Shown here: piece by piece, positions 44,150 through 54,519 of the stretch
How the letters are laid out: the number at the start of each line of letters is the position of its first letter
Position numbering within the stretch: position 1 is the first letter of the stretch
Assembly (NCBI GenBank): GCA_021234155.1
Contig: JAJEKV010000034.1
Span: forward strand, 9,127,614-9,191,613
Direction: 5' to 3'
DNA length: 64,000 nt
Source of the DNA: Isoetes taiwanensis
Taxonomy: Eukaryota > Streptophyta > Lycopodiopsida > Isoetales > Isoetaceae
The notes under the pieces: generated by a model
Told to the model about the DNA's origin: nothing
The model's database searches: none
The model's input: the letters and a program-made list of their open reading frames with translations, nothing else
Program-made: the position numbers and the translations under genes

Positions 44150-47100
44150 TGCTCAACCCTCACGAAAGTGTGTCTTGACCACGATACCGACGAAGTTGAA
44201 TCTAGTGAATACAGCCACTCGTATCTTTGCGTGTCGTGGCATGAGCACCAATACACACAAGATCAAACCATTCGCATCAAACAACATTGTTTTGAATGCA
44301 CTACCGACATCAACCTCCATGATAGTCTTTATAGTACCAATCCATTCCAACATTGCCTCGATTGGGTTTGGTCTCCAGACTACCGGGTAAACCGTATTTA
44401 AACTTTGCTGATATACCACAATCATAAGTGCGTTTGCCATGATCCACACTTTATTGTCGCCGAAAGTGAGCACCGTAAGACCATATTGATGCATATGAAT
44501 TATACTACAAAGTAAAGGAACAAATGTTCAAAATAACGAACGAAACTCGTGGAATTATAATATGCTATTAAGTTGCACTTACAAATAGTGACACGCCTTT
44601 AGCATATGCAAATTCTTCGCTAGAAACATGTTCGCCACGTTGCCTTTGCCATCTCTAGTTGTTCGAGCAGCCATTTATTGTTTATCTCACTTGGCGTGAC
44701 CCCTAGATGATCCGAAGTGGTTGTTTATGCATTCTTTTGTCGATAGCGCCTTCTCTCCTCATCTCTTTTTATTTTTTTCTTCCTCGTATTTTTTATCCAT
44801 TTCTCCATGGGAGTAGAGTTGTAGATGAGAAACTTATTGACTTTTGCCTGTTCTTCTAGTGTGAACAATTTCTTCGTGGTCTTCCTTCTGAACTTCTCCA
44901 ATTATAGTTGGAGTGTCTTCATCGGTCCATAATCGTGGAGCATTTGGGGTGTAGATCGCCAAGAACTCGGTGACATAGAATAATGACTCTCGTGCTAACC
45001 AACCCTCGCCATGCAACCCTCCGGCCTTGCCTTCGACGCATTTAAGTCCTTGAGGACCTTCGTAAAGCGCTTCTATAAAAACATCCATCTAGGATTTGTT
45101 GTGCCTGCAAGCTCTACTTCGTCCACTAAATGCACTAGTAAGTGAGTTTGTATGTCCAGAAAACTTGTTGGGAATTCTTTCTCTAGCATACAACATGCCT
45201 CAACGACCTTAGTTCGCATGTCCGCAATTTCATTTGTCGGTATCTCCTTCCTTGTAATCCATCTAAATATCATTTAAGAAAGAAAAAAGTTAAGTGAGAG
45301 TTCAAAGATCGAAAGTGTTTTCTAAATCCGTACAAACCTGGAAAACTCTGATAGGAGACATATTGCACGTAGTGGACCGTCGGCGAGACGACCCCTCAGA
45401 ACAATAGGCATAACAAACTGCAACATCTTATGCCAATCATGAGATTTCAACCCAGTTAACTCCCCTTCGTTAGAGAAACAATTACGCAACGAATGCATAT
45501 ATCCTGTCGGAGTCTTTATTTCCTTGATCGCTTCTCGAACGTGTTTCATACATTTTCTAGGCACGATCCAATCCACTTGTGGCCTTATTCCTTCTTCGAC
45601 ATTTAACCATGCTTTAGATTTTGATCCAGCTTCTTGTAGATCTTCTCGTGCTGCATCTGTGTCCTTACGTCCGGTGACATGCCTCCAAATAGACGCCAAA
45701 ACGTTTTTAAAGATGTGCATGGGATCAAGAAGATGATGGATCTTCAATTCTGTCCAATAGGGTAGAAGGAAGAAGGATGCTTTCCACTTCATTCCCTTAA
45801 CCTTATTTCCTTCAGCGGCATCCCACATGTTACCCCAATCTCTCATTGTCAACCTTTTGGGAGGCTCTTCAGTGCAATGTTTTTCTCTTGGACCTACGTA
45901 TCGAAGTCGATTTTCCATTGGCAGATATCTCTTGAAGTTTGCATAGACATTTTTGTGCAATGCCGCTTGACCGGGAGAGTTCAACTGCTCAAACCCACAC
46001 AAGTGACATGCCGCATATCCGCACACTTGAGTCCGTAGAGTTCATACAAACCAGGCCAATCGCCGTTGTCCACATTAAGATTGCTCTCAAGGTAAATCTT
46101 CGCTCAAAGACGAAAGTTCTCTTGAGACATCGTAAACTTCAATACCTTCACTCCACAATGTCAAAAGCTCATCAATAACTATTTTCGGATACGGATGTAG
46201 ACTTTCCGCTTCTTCGGTCCTGGAACTAATAGTACTACCATTAAATGGCTAGTCTTCATGAGTAACCACGGTGGTAAATTATAGTTGATCAACACTACCG
46301 GCCAAGTTGACCACGCCGGCCGATTGACGCCCATAAGGATTAACACCATCCGCTGCCAACCCTAATCTGAGATTTCGTGGTTCTCTTCCAAATTCGCCAT
46401 GTTTCATCAATATGCTTCCATTGCTTGCAGTCACTAACCACGCGGAAGTACATTGTCACTCGACGCATTAGCGCACACCAACCCATGAGCGAAGCTAGAG
46501 ATTCACATCGAAACAATAGCCTTATGCGAGGGATCAATGGAAAGTAGCGAACCACCTTCATCGGGACGGTCTTTCCCTTGGCATCTGCGTTGTACCTAGA
46601 GGCACCACATTTAGGGCATGTTTCTGTGTTCTTGTAGATGTCATTCGGATAATATACCATGCAATCATTTGGACAAGCGTGAATCTTATGGTAGCCTAAA
46701 CCAGTAGCTGCCAATATATTTTTTTATTTCATTGCGACTTTTGGGCATAGTGTTCCCTTGTGGGAGTATTTTCTCTTGCAATAACCTGTATAAAACAGAC
46801 CTTTACGTATACATTCAACTACAAATTCAATAAGTCAAGTGATTGCAATTGTACTTACTCTAACAAAGCCGTAACACTGGCATTGCTCCATTTGAATTTG
46901 GCTTGAAGGTTTAATATCAATAAAGATGTCGTCAATCTAGATATGCTTGCACCTGGATATAATGCTTTATGCGCCTCCTCCAATAAAACGTGATCTTCAT
47001 GACCATCGTTAGGAGTATTTATATCGTCATCTAGGTCGTTGTCGAAGATTGGGCCAAATGCATCTAACATGTCGGCTATGGGTTCCTCAACTTCCATGAA

Positions 47101-47298
47101 GTCGTCCATAGGGGCATTGTCGTCATCTTCATCATCGTATTCCTGTTCATCTTCATCATTGTACTCTTCATTATGCGTTGTGCCCATGTTTGTACCATAC
47201 TGCTCAATGTATTCTAATTCTGCTATCCGCAATGACGTTTGATGTCGCCAATTCAGTACGCTTGGATGTGGTCTCATATCCACTTGCCTACCCTGCAC
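44150..47298 (-). pseudogene. TNP2-type CACTA transposase (frameshifted)
   Basis: The transposase cuts at CACTA ends. Exon 1 (47298-46855) has an acidic run and LYPGASISRLTTSLLIL...FKWSNASVTALLE, ending at a GTAAG donor. Exon 2 (from about 46777) continues LLQEKILPQGNTMPKSRNEIKK, shifts frame in an A run near 46725, then LGYHKIHACPNDCMVYY and CPKCGASRY (zinc ribbon) and FPLIPRIRLLF. Next come LRLGLAADGVNPYG (about 46340), FKRYLPMENRLRY, PYWTELKIHHLLDPMHIFKNV (the DxMHIxKN block), GLKSHDWHKMLQ and LRGRLADGPLR (46026-45322). After an intron a DUF4218-like part follows (CMLEKEFPTSFLDIQTHLLVHL, NPRWMF, KARPEGCMA, WLARESLFYVTEFL). A DUF4216-like part lies near 44400-44250 (YGTIKTIMEVDVGSAFKTMLF). 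At least four frame breaks mean no full transposase. Confidence 0.9.
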
Positions 47299-47463
47299 GT
47301 CAGATTAAACGAAATATATACGTGATTGATACATGCATTGAGAGCCCGTGTTTGTTAAATTTTAAGCATTTAATAACGAACGAAATATAAAATTTTATGT
47401 CATAATCAAAGCATATATTGAAGATATAATACACATTTATCTTCAATATGTGCAATCTCATTC

Positions 47464-47540
47464 CAAGAGAAGAAGAATTCGAAGAATTCGAAAAAGAAGA
47501 AGAAGAAGAAGAAGAATTCGAAGAAGAAGAAGAAAAAGGG
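47464..47540. repeat. (GAA)n / GAATTC microsatellite
   Basis: gaagaagaattcgaagaattcg and gaagaagaag runs between the SET-domain gene and TNP2. The short Arg-rich or Ser-rich frames here are repeat by-products. Confidence 0.9.
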
Positions 47541-47581
47541 TGCATTCCGACGAAAATTATATGAGTAATTTGAGTACATCA

Positions 47582-48910
47582 TCAAAGGACCTCCGGTATT
47601 GGTCTACCGTATTCATATTCAACGAACAATTCATCACCAACACACAAATTTTTTATAGCATAAACCATGATATATCTCCCGTCAATTTTACGCCTAAAAA
47701 AATCTTCTTGGTCTTTGTTTGCCTCGACAAATTCACAATTGGTAGCTTCAAGATTCTCGATAGAGCTATTAATAAAAGCAAAGAAGGTTTCCATGCAACC
47801 GAGGATCGACCATCAATATATGTGAAGCTTGCGTGAGTCACCGGGCTTGGATATTGTTCGTGCATTTGAATTTAGGCCATAGATGAGCATGCGCCACCGA
47901 TGCTTACTCAATTTATGCCAAGTGTCCGAAAGTTATATTCGGGATCTACATATATGGCATTAAAGGAACAATCATTACCATCTTTGACTTTTGTATTCGT
48001 CATAATATATAATCCCAGGCCAGCACCGGGGACCCGACTATTTTTAATCATGTACTGCCTACCCCAATATGTAAATTGCTCCCCATAAATAATTGGCTTG
48101 CCTCTAGGCCATGCATTGAATTTCTTACGATCTTTATCTGTAAAGGGCTGGACCAAATGGACTAGTGAAGGTGGAAGATTATTTTCTTCTACATGATCTA
48201 GTACATTCCAATTTTGATGAACATTGTCATTCCCTCCAATCTTGGCAACGGCCATTGCACGACGAGTTCTATCACGTAATGGGATACTCTTTGAGGAAGT
48301 TGATGGCTTTCTTTTTGTAGGGTTTTCTATGAACGCATTCATAGTGTCAACATCATCTACTTCCAATGACAACATAACCCCAAAATCTATATACTGCTTC
48401 GAGCTCACTTCATTCTCAATTTCTTCCTAACAAAATACAAGCAAACTAAGTTAAGACGTCGATTCAAGTACATGAGAGTAGTTGATTCGAGTTCATGAGA
48501 TTCGTGTATTATACCTCGTTGGAATACCCCACATGTGCGTCCGAGAGCACTGGATTTGTCGGGCATTCACGTCAACATGGTCGAGGACAGTCTTTCTCAT
48601 CCGTTTTATTTGTCCTTTGCACATCGAACAATTGCAATATAACCACTCACAAGTACAACCGCAAAAAAAAAAAAAAAAGTAACATCAAGATATAAAGTTA
48701 ACTAATCATTCGAAACATGTTTATGGTACATACATCGGCGGCATTCATTTCATGCACACCACCAAAGCCTCTAGGAAGACTCGGTCCACTGGGTCTAATT
48801 GGACTATTTGTGGCAATTGTTGGGGTAACATTCTTGCGCAGGTCGCCATGTATCTTTCTCAAAGCTTTCTGTCTCACTTTACGTTCAAATTCCTTCTGAC
48901 GTTCGTCCAT
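47582..48910 (-). pseudogene. SET-domain (histone methyltransferase-like) gene inside the CACTA element, frameshifted
   Basis: SET proteins methylate lysine. Exon 1 (48910-48734) is MDERQKEFERKVRQKALRK... ending at a GTATGT donor. The main exon (to about 48430) has an N-terminal region of 100 or more residues, then the SET start YMIKNSRVPGAGLGLYIM (about 48060; typical 'S.IPGAGLGLFA'). Next is FTYIDGRSS (about 47825), then in another frame FFAFINSSIENLEATNCEF (like 'RFINHSC.PNC') and IKNLCVGDELFVEYEYG (like 'I..GEEL..DYG', about 47620). So all blocks of SET are present in order, with a shift near 47800 and a break near 47905. The Cys of NHSC and the Asn-His are altered (NSSIEN). It lies upstream of TNP2 in the same orientation. 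Confidence 0.72.
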
Positions 48911-49059
48911 GTTGTTTTTCTAGTAAACAATAAAAATATTAATAAAAAACCATGTAATAATATAATAAATATAAATATCCATGTTTTTTTCATGATTTTA
49001 TCAAATGTTTATTCTTAAGATTCAGATTCATACAACGTTTATGATATTTAGAAAGCATT

Positions 49060-49255
49060 TGATTGAAGGGTGCCTGAACCCGATACATCTAGTCCTCTCC
49101 ATTTGAAATGGAGTCGACCAGTACCTTATATTCACGCAACCTTTCAAATCTTTTGTAATCTATGAAGATTGAAACTTCTGTTCTGAGGTGCATAAACCCG
49201 ATACATCTAGTCTTCTCCATTCGGGATGGAGCCGACCGAGACCTTTGATCATGCA
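49060..49255 (+). repeat. Two 124-bp units with CTCCAT...ATGGAG hairpins
   Basis: gcctgaacccgatacatcta then gtcctctccatttgaaatgg-agtcgacc starts at 49071, and a matching unit starts at about 49194. The stems CTCCAT/ATGGAG enclose different loops (ttgaa and tcggg). They are relatives of the units at 32680-33012 and have the same spacing. Confidence 0.85.
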
Positions 49256-49459
49256 TCCCTCAAGTTTTTAACATACTTTCAAGATTCAATCTTCTAATCT
49301 ATTAGCATTTAGAGGTGTTTAACTCTAAAACCACAAAGATTAACAAATTAGCATAGATCTTACCTTATGAAGACCCACGGGCGCAAAAAAATCCGAAACA
49401 AACGAGTTAAAATAACAAAGAAATGGTAAATAACCCGAGCGGCCGGGTTCCCGCCATAT

Positions 49460-49745
49460 TTAACGTCGTTTATCGACGTCTGTGTGACGTCGTTTAACGA
49501 CGCCAAGCTGACTGTCCTGACACCTAGTCATGCCACGTCAGCTTGGGCCGTCTGATGCCCCCTTATATGCCACGTCAGATGATCATAACGTCGTTTAACG
49601 ACGTCAAATGAAGCTGACTGTCCTGACACCTAGGCATGCCACGTCAGCTTGGGCCGTCTGATGCCCCCTCATATGCCACGTCAGATGATCATAACGTCGT
49701 TTAACGACGTTAAATGATCATAACGTCGTTAAACGACCAACTGTG
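49460..49745. promoter_or_regulatory. Palindrome cluster and duplicated 106-bp block upstream of the SET/TNP2 genes
   Basis: CGTCGTTTAACGACG cores occur near 49490, 49590 and 49695. The block aagctgactgtcctgacacc...tgccacgtcagatgatcata is present twice (49505 and 49611, period 106), each ending in a palindrome. It also has repeated TGCCACGTCAG words. Position suggests a promoter or transposase-binding region for the minus-strand genes. Confidence 0.7.
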
Positions 49746-50280
49746 ATTGTTTAACATAACAGAAATAACATACAATACAAATAACACAAATAAATAAAAA
49801 AACTGATTGTTCCCATTCATAAAATAAGCTTATACAACGACAACACAAATAGATAAAAAAACTTATTGTTTCCATTCAAAAAAAAAAGCTTATACATTAC
49901 TTATGTCCATCCCGAGGGACGTGGCGCTTTGATGCAACCATTTGCATCATTATCCGCACCATTAATGTCGTTTTCTTTTGTTTGGCTCGGTGAGCCATTC
50001 TACCCGGCCGTTTCATGGAACGCCCGGATGTTAGTGCAATCGAAGCCCCTTTTCACTCATCTTTGCCACGATGGTGAAGGGAGGGTTCTCGGCCGGAGAA
50101 GCAGGGGGGGTTCTTTGGAGTTGTCTTCCCTTGGAGGAGGAGGATTACCGCTAGAAGGAACATATCGCGCTAAGGTGGTCTTCAAATCCACTTGGGACCA
50201 TTATAGCAAGATAGGGAAGAACACTCAAAAGATAAGAATAACAAAGAATTTCTCGATGGATCCACTTATAACGTGGATTT
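49746..50280. other. No convincing gene
   Basis: A 138-codon plus-strand frame (49866-50282) has no domain and runs through A-rich and G-rich stretches. The minus strand shows a short basic frame only. It may be remnant cargo. Confidence 0.4.
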
Positions 50281-50309
50281 AGGGTTAGGGTTAGGGTTAG
50301 GGTTTTTAT
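50281..50309 (+). repeat. Telomere-like (TTAGGG)4 run
   Basis: tttagggttagggttagggttaggg lies just inside the right subterminal region, followed by a poly(A) stretch. Four repeats only, so it is not a telomere. Confidence 0.85.
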
Positions 50310-50337
50310 TTGGCAAAAAAAAAAAAAAAATTTCCTT

Positions 50338-50782
50338 CGCGGTAACGCCGTTTAACGACGCCGAGGCCGACGATGTCCCGCACGCAGCAGCCGGCTTGGC
50401 ACCGACACCATGCCACGGATGCCAACATGAAACGTCGGCTCAGTAGAAGACGCGTCGTTGAACGACGCCCACCGGGGCGCGCCTTGACACGCAGGCCGCC
50501 AGTTGGCAAATGTTTCATTTCCACGCAGACGGCCACGACGTCGCTTATGTGAGACGCCGCTGAACGACGCCCAAACCGGCGGTATTGACATTGAACAAAG
50601 CCAGCCTTTGGCACCAAAGACCATGCCACGCAAAACCGGACACGCCAGCCTCGATACACGCCGTTGAACGACGCCGAACGACGTTGTCGCCGTTGAACGA
50701 CGATAAAATGTCGTTTTTAAACGACGCACCCGCCGCTCGTCGACGTTTCGACGTCGTTGAAGGACGACTATCCCTTGTAGTG
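50338..50782. repeat. Right subterminal repeats and terminal repeat of the CACTA element
   Basis: Dense in CGTCGTT(g/t)AACGACG variants (for example gccgtttaacgacgcc, gtcgttgaacgacgcc, gccgttgaacgacg). It ends actatcccttgtagtg. Composition and motif match the left end, in inverted orientation. Confidence 0.9.
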
Positions 50783-53722
50783 ATGACAGTCAGGTCACTC
50801 GCTTCGGCAGACAGTTGCTCCTGCTATGTCATATTTTTGACTTGATAATTTGCAATGGCCTGTCACAGTGGCCCGCTTCTCGCAAGTGCACCCGGCAGCG
50901 GAGACAATCGTGGGGAGGGTCTAGTGTGGTGGACTATGTGCTCGTAGTTGCGCAAGATATGCATCTCATTAGTCGTTTCCGGGTGGGCACCGACAGTCAG
51001 GATGAGGAGGTCGACTTAGATCACCTCCCACTTTATTTGGACATGGTTTGGCAAGCCACCAGAACCCCCACTATGCCAGCCCCTCGCCATAATCAGTTGC
51101 GACTCGATTATGAGCAGGCAGAGGACTACGCCGAGATGCTCATGGACACCACACCAAAGAATTACGCACCCCCCCACACTAGAGCGGCCAGATGCACCCG
51201 CTTGATCGAGCTATTAAGGGATGCAAATGCGGCAGTGCTTTGCGACCCCTCCCCCCCTGCGTTGCCGCTCAGGGACAACAACATTTCCGCGTAACCGGTG
51301 GTTTGATGCGGAGTGTAAAGAACGCAAGCGCCAGCTTCGTCACATTCTGGATCCAGATACCAGCTTGCAGGCCACCACACAGTACCGCGCCCATTTGAAG
51401 GACACAAAGGCGCCGTACCTTGCCATGCATCGGAGGAGATGTTCGGCTGGGCCGACACTCATCCTCGAACCTTTTGGCCGCAGAGTGCTTCAAGGCCAGC
51501 CCAGCCCCAGGGGACATCACATCCGGCGGTGGGGAACGGTATTTGCAAAGCTCTATGACCCACTGTGGGACGCCAGTCGCCCATACCCCCCACCGGATGC
51601 CCCCCCATTGGTTCTCGCAGAGGAGGATGTTGTGGAGGGCCTGCAACGGATGGCTAATGGGAAGGCAAATGACCTCGATGGTATGCGTGCCGAAAGTTAC
51701 TCAAATGGGCGGTGGCGGCCGGTGCCGATCCTCACCACCGATTTCAACAGAGCATTGCGGAAGGTTTCCCCGATAATGGACCACAAGCGTGGTTGTCCCC
51801 ATTCACAAGGCCACCGTCCGCCACCACGGACGATCATGGTCGGTTCGATTTGCCAAACTGTTATCGGGCATTCTAGAGCAAAGCGCTTGACCCATTTGGG
51901 CGAGGCAGCAGATGTGCGAGCCCTCATACAAGCGTGCTTTAGCCCCGCCACTCAACGATTGACCATATCTTTACACCGCAGTAATCGATTGAAGACAAGT
52001 ACCAAACCATCGGCAGGACTTGTATTGCTGCTTTGTGGACTTCGCAAAGGCTTTTGATACGGCCCCCCGGGAAAAGCTATGGGCTAGACTGCGTCAACTA
52101 GGGCTGCCGCTGCCTGTGCAGAATGCCATATACAGACTGTATGAGAGTTGTTTTGGCAGGATGCAGCCGATGGGCCAAGCATTCACCAGTAGTATCGGGG
52201 TCCGGCAGGGCTGCCCCCTCTCACCAACACTTTTTGGCCTCTACATTGATCAGTTAGAGCCCTGGCTTACTGAGCATGGGGGGGATGATATACAGCTTTT
52301 GCACCAGGTCATCCGCCAGCTCATCTATGCGGACGATGTTGACCTTCTGGCCCACACCCCAGAAGCTATGCAGTCTCATCTGGATGCCCTAGACACATTC
52401 TGCCAGGCTACAGACATGCGCGTGAATCTGGCCAAGACCAAGGTGGTTCTCATATCCTCTTCACGCCACCCCACGCCTCCTGCACTCACATATCGGGGAC
52501 AGCCTGTGGAGGTCACGCCCACCTACAAGTACTTAGGGGTGGAGTTCCCCTCCTCGCTCTGTTGGGAGGCGTCCATCCACTTGCGGGTGACAGCAGGCTG
52601 GAAAGCCCTTTATGCCATGCAAAACAACAGTCATCAGGCAGAGCTCTATGATTGGAGCCATCAGTCACATCTGTTTCGGGCACCGGGTCGAGCCCGCCCT
52701 TCAGACGGGTCGAGGTTTGGGGCCCCTACGCCTCTTTGGCGCAACCGAATGACTTGGAGCAGGTGCGTAAGGCATTTTGGCACGGCACTTGGGTGAAACC
52801 TTCAGTCCCCTATCGATTCTCGGCCAGTAGGAAATCGATTCTTGCCGCCAGCCGGTTCTTTGATAGACACATCGCCTATTTTCGAAAGTGGTTAATATGG
52901 GTGATGCTCGCCTCCCGCGACTGCTTACGCCGTGACAATGGGCCCGCAGCGCTCGGGGCCCGCTGGAGGGGTAAGAGAGATCGATGGTTCGCCCGGATGG
53001 AGCGTCGCGAGAGCACGCAGATGCGTCGCGCCAGTGGACCGCAGAGGCGATCGTGGCGGCTGCGGGAGTACTGGGCGCTTGCTTCCTTGGCAAGCTCTGG
53101 GACCCGCTCTAGAGCAGGTCAAAACGGCCCATTACAAGGAGCACATCAACCCCGCGTTGGCCCGGGGCCCGCAGCTCTACCTGCGTTCCCAACTGCCCCT
53201 GAAAAAGCGCAGACTCATTGCCTCCATTCGCACAGGCGCCCACCATCTTCGCATCGAGATGGGCAGGTGGATTGGGGAGCCCCGCGGAACCGGACTCTGT
53301 CGGTCTTTGTCGACGAGTGCCATTGAGGATGAGTCTCACACTTTCGAGTTACCCGGCTGATTCATCGGTCGGGGCGGAATCGTTCCCTTGAATGCGGTCG
53401 GACTTGCCCCTACATTTGCTGCTGAACACACCGTCAGTACGTGCTCTGGGATCATACATTCAGGAGGTACTGAATCTCTTAGCCCACCTTTTGCCCCCTT
53501 TGCCGCCGCCTCGGGCACTCTGGTCTGTACATCGAAGATATATATTTGTGTGTTTTGCATTTCAGATATTGGAACGGTTTTTGTCGGCCAGGCCGATTGT
53601 CGCCACGGTTTTCCCTCGAAAACCCCTTCGGCGGGGGTTTTTTAATCCGGGTAGTAATCCGCTTGCTGCGCTTTTGTATTGGGTCCCATAGACCGATTGG
53701 TCTCCGTGGACGATAAAAATAC
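50783..53722 (+). pseudogene. LINE family 2 endonuclease end, linker and reverse transcriptase
   Basis: Endonuclease C-part: DLIICNGLSQW, SSVVDYVLVVAQDMHL, DHLPLYL (to about 51035). The linker has RWFDAECKERK (about 51300). The reverse transcriptase begins MANGKANDLDGMRAE (about 51650), breaks frame, then gives the best-preserved RT of this family at 52020-52600: FVDFAKAFDTAPREKLWARL, GVRQGCPLSPTLFGLYIDQL, the catalytic YADD (about 52330), NLAKTKVV and YLGVEF. The C-terminal part (52650-53360) is basic with several frames and no clear zinc finger. Frame breaks near 51290, 51700, 52000 and 52620 make it inactive as read. Confidence 0.9.
53619..53643 (+). other. Stem-loop near the LINE 3' end
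   Basis: AAAACCCC-ttcggc-GGGGGTTTT forms an 8-bp stem about 80 bases before the (CCTT)n tail. A 3' hairpin can serve as the RT recognition site in LINEs without a poly(A) tail. It also resembles a terminator in shape, but this is nuclear retroelement RNA. Confidence 0.6.
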
Positions 53723-53734
53723 CTTCCTTCCTTC

Positions 53735-53865
53735 CTTCCTTTAGAATAATTACTATCCCTTGCCCTTATATTACTGGACTAATTTGGAGTTAACATTTAC
53801 ATAACTTTGCCAGTTTCCTATAGCACTTTCACCGTGGACCACTCCCCCCTGCTTGTACCATAACA
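53735..53865 (-). repeat. Right LTR, second part
   Basis: Resumes at ttcctttagaataattacta, matching 25378-25499 of the left LTR, and ends gtaccataaca at 53865. The minus-strand LTR start is thus TGTTATGGTAC. The duplication AGTAG follows at 53866-53870. Confidence 0.9.
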
Positions 53866-53870
53866 AGTAG

Positions 53871-54519
53871 CTCCTCGTGGGTATACCCTCATCCTAGACC
53901 AGTCAAACCGGAAGTGTGAAGAAAGTAAAGGGTAGATAATATAACCTTTATTTCCGAGGCCATACGATATACTAGAGAGTGAAATTTAGTGTGAATTGGT
54001 CCCTAGGATATGGTCGGTTTTTTGAGCTAGAGTTTGCCTATAATAGTCATAGACTCAGAGAATTGTGGTGTGGAATCCACAATTTATCTATGACACAAGA
54101 TCGATGATTTTTGAAAATACTTTGAAGATTTCAAGAGGGTGAATTCCTTGTGGATAACATCATCTACTAGATTGTTACAAATTATGACTAGAAGTGATTT
54201 TGCTATCACCAATGCATTCATTCAAGTTTTGCTTATTTGCTTGGGGAAAAGAAGCAATTGAATGGCAGCTAGAATGACATTTGATTGATAAAAAGAAATG
54301 CTATAGTCTCCATATGCAGATGAACATAAAGAGAGACAAGGAAACACAACAAGAAAGAAACTGCTACATGAGAAGCAGCTTCAGCTGATAAAGAAACAAC
54401 GAGATCACATGGCTTTTATGAAGCAAAGCCCTAAACGCTCATATCTATTTGTGGAAAGGGATATGCAGAAGCAATTGAAGATTCTCCACGTCCATATGTC
54501 TTCATATGACTGAAATCAT
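53871..54519. other. No gene seen
   Basis: AT-rich flank of the LTR element. The left neighbour of the same target is 24100-24172. It may belong to the copia element whose end lies at 54520. Confidence 0.5.

Larger units (their letters stand above)
27854..50782 (-). mobile_element. CACTA (En/Spm) transposon, 22.9 kb, with captured genes
   Basis: The ends are CACTACAAG at 27854 and CTTGTAGTG at 50782. A 3-bp duplication ATG flanks them (27851-27853 and 50783-50785). Removing the element rejoins LINE copy C. Both ends have 450-550 bp of subterminal DNA packed with ACGACGTC/GACGTCGT repeats. A TNP2-type transposase (44150-47298) and a gene in the TNPA position (29398-30384) lie on the minus strand. 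The rest is cargo: a SET-domain gene, a kinase-like gene, an RdRP-like exon, two genes of unknown function and a 6-kb tandem array. The transposase is frameshifted, so this copy is probably non-autonomous now. Confidence 0.95.
27437..53734 (+). mobile_element. LINE family 2, copy C, inserted in the LTR and split by the CACTA element
   Basis: The LINE has two parts, 27437-27853 and 50783-53734. It is 5'-truncated and starts inside the endonuclease. The 3' end has a stem-loop (53619-53643), then gataaaaat and a (CCTT)n run at 53722-53741 instead of poly(A). The target is known from the intact left LTR (gttaaggaaggtctcctttagaat). No direct duplication is visible, so the exact ends are uncertain by a few bases. 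Confidence 0.88.
24173..53865 (-). mobile_element. Non-autonomous LTR retrotransposon hosting the nested insertions
   Basis: The two LTRs are 24173-25499 (3' LTR on the minus strand) and 26641-27436 plus 53735-53865 (5' LTR, split by a LINE). The outer ends are flanked by AGTAG (24168-24172 and 53866-53870). The primer-binding site is at 26627-26638 and a purine-rich tract adjoins the left LTR at about 25500. The internal region is only about 1.1 kb and has no gag or pol, so the element relied on proteins from elsewhere, like TRIM/LARD elements. With the nested DNA and the SINE removed it would be roughly 3.2 kb. Confidence 0.88.

Noticed and set aside
44120-44401. Plus-strand Cys/His-rich frame (CSHCS...HCFEC)
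   Set aside because: It mirrors the minus-strand DUF4216-like end of TNP2. The opposite strand explains the sequence better, although a few Cys-x2-Cys pairs look like a zinc finger.
49866-50282. 138-codon plus-strand gene
   Set aside because: No domain, opposite to the likely direction of the element's right-end genes, and composition changes sharply within the frame.
50281-50309. Internal telomere
   Set aside because: Only four TTAGGG units, inside a transposon end.
52701-53093. Minus-strand frames opposite the LINE C-terminal region
   Set aside because: GC-rich antisense frames with no motif. The plus strand continues the LINE.
53619-53643. Bacterial-type rho-independent terminator
   Set aside because: The stem-loop followed by T's has that shape, but the context is the 3' end of a nuclear LINE in a plant genome.
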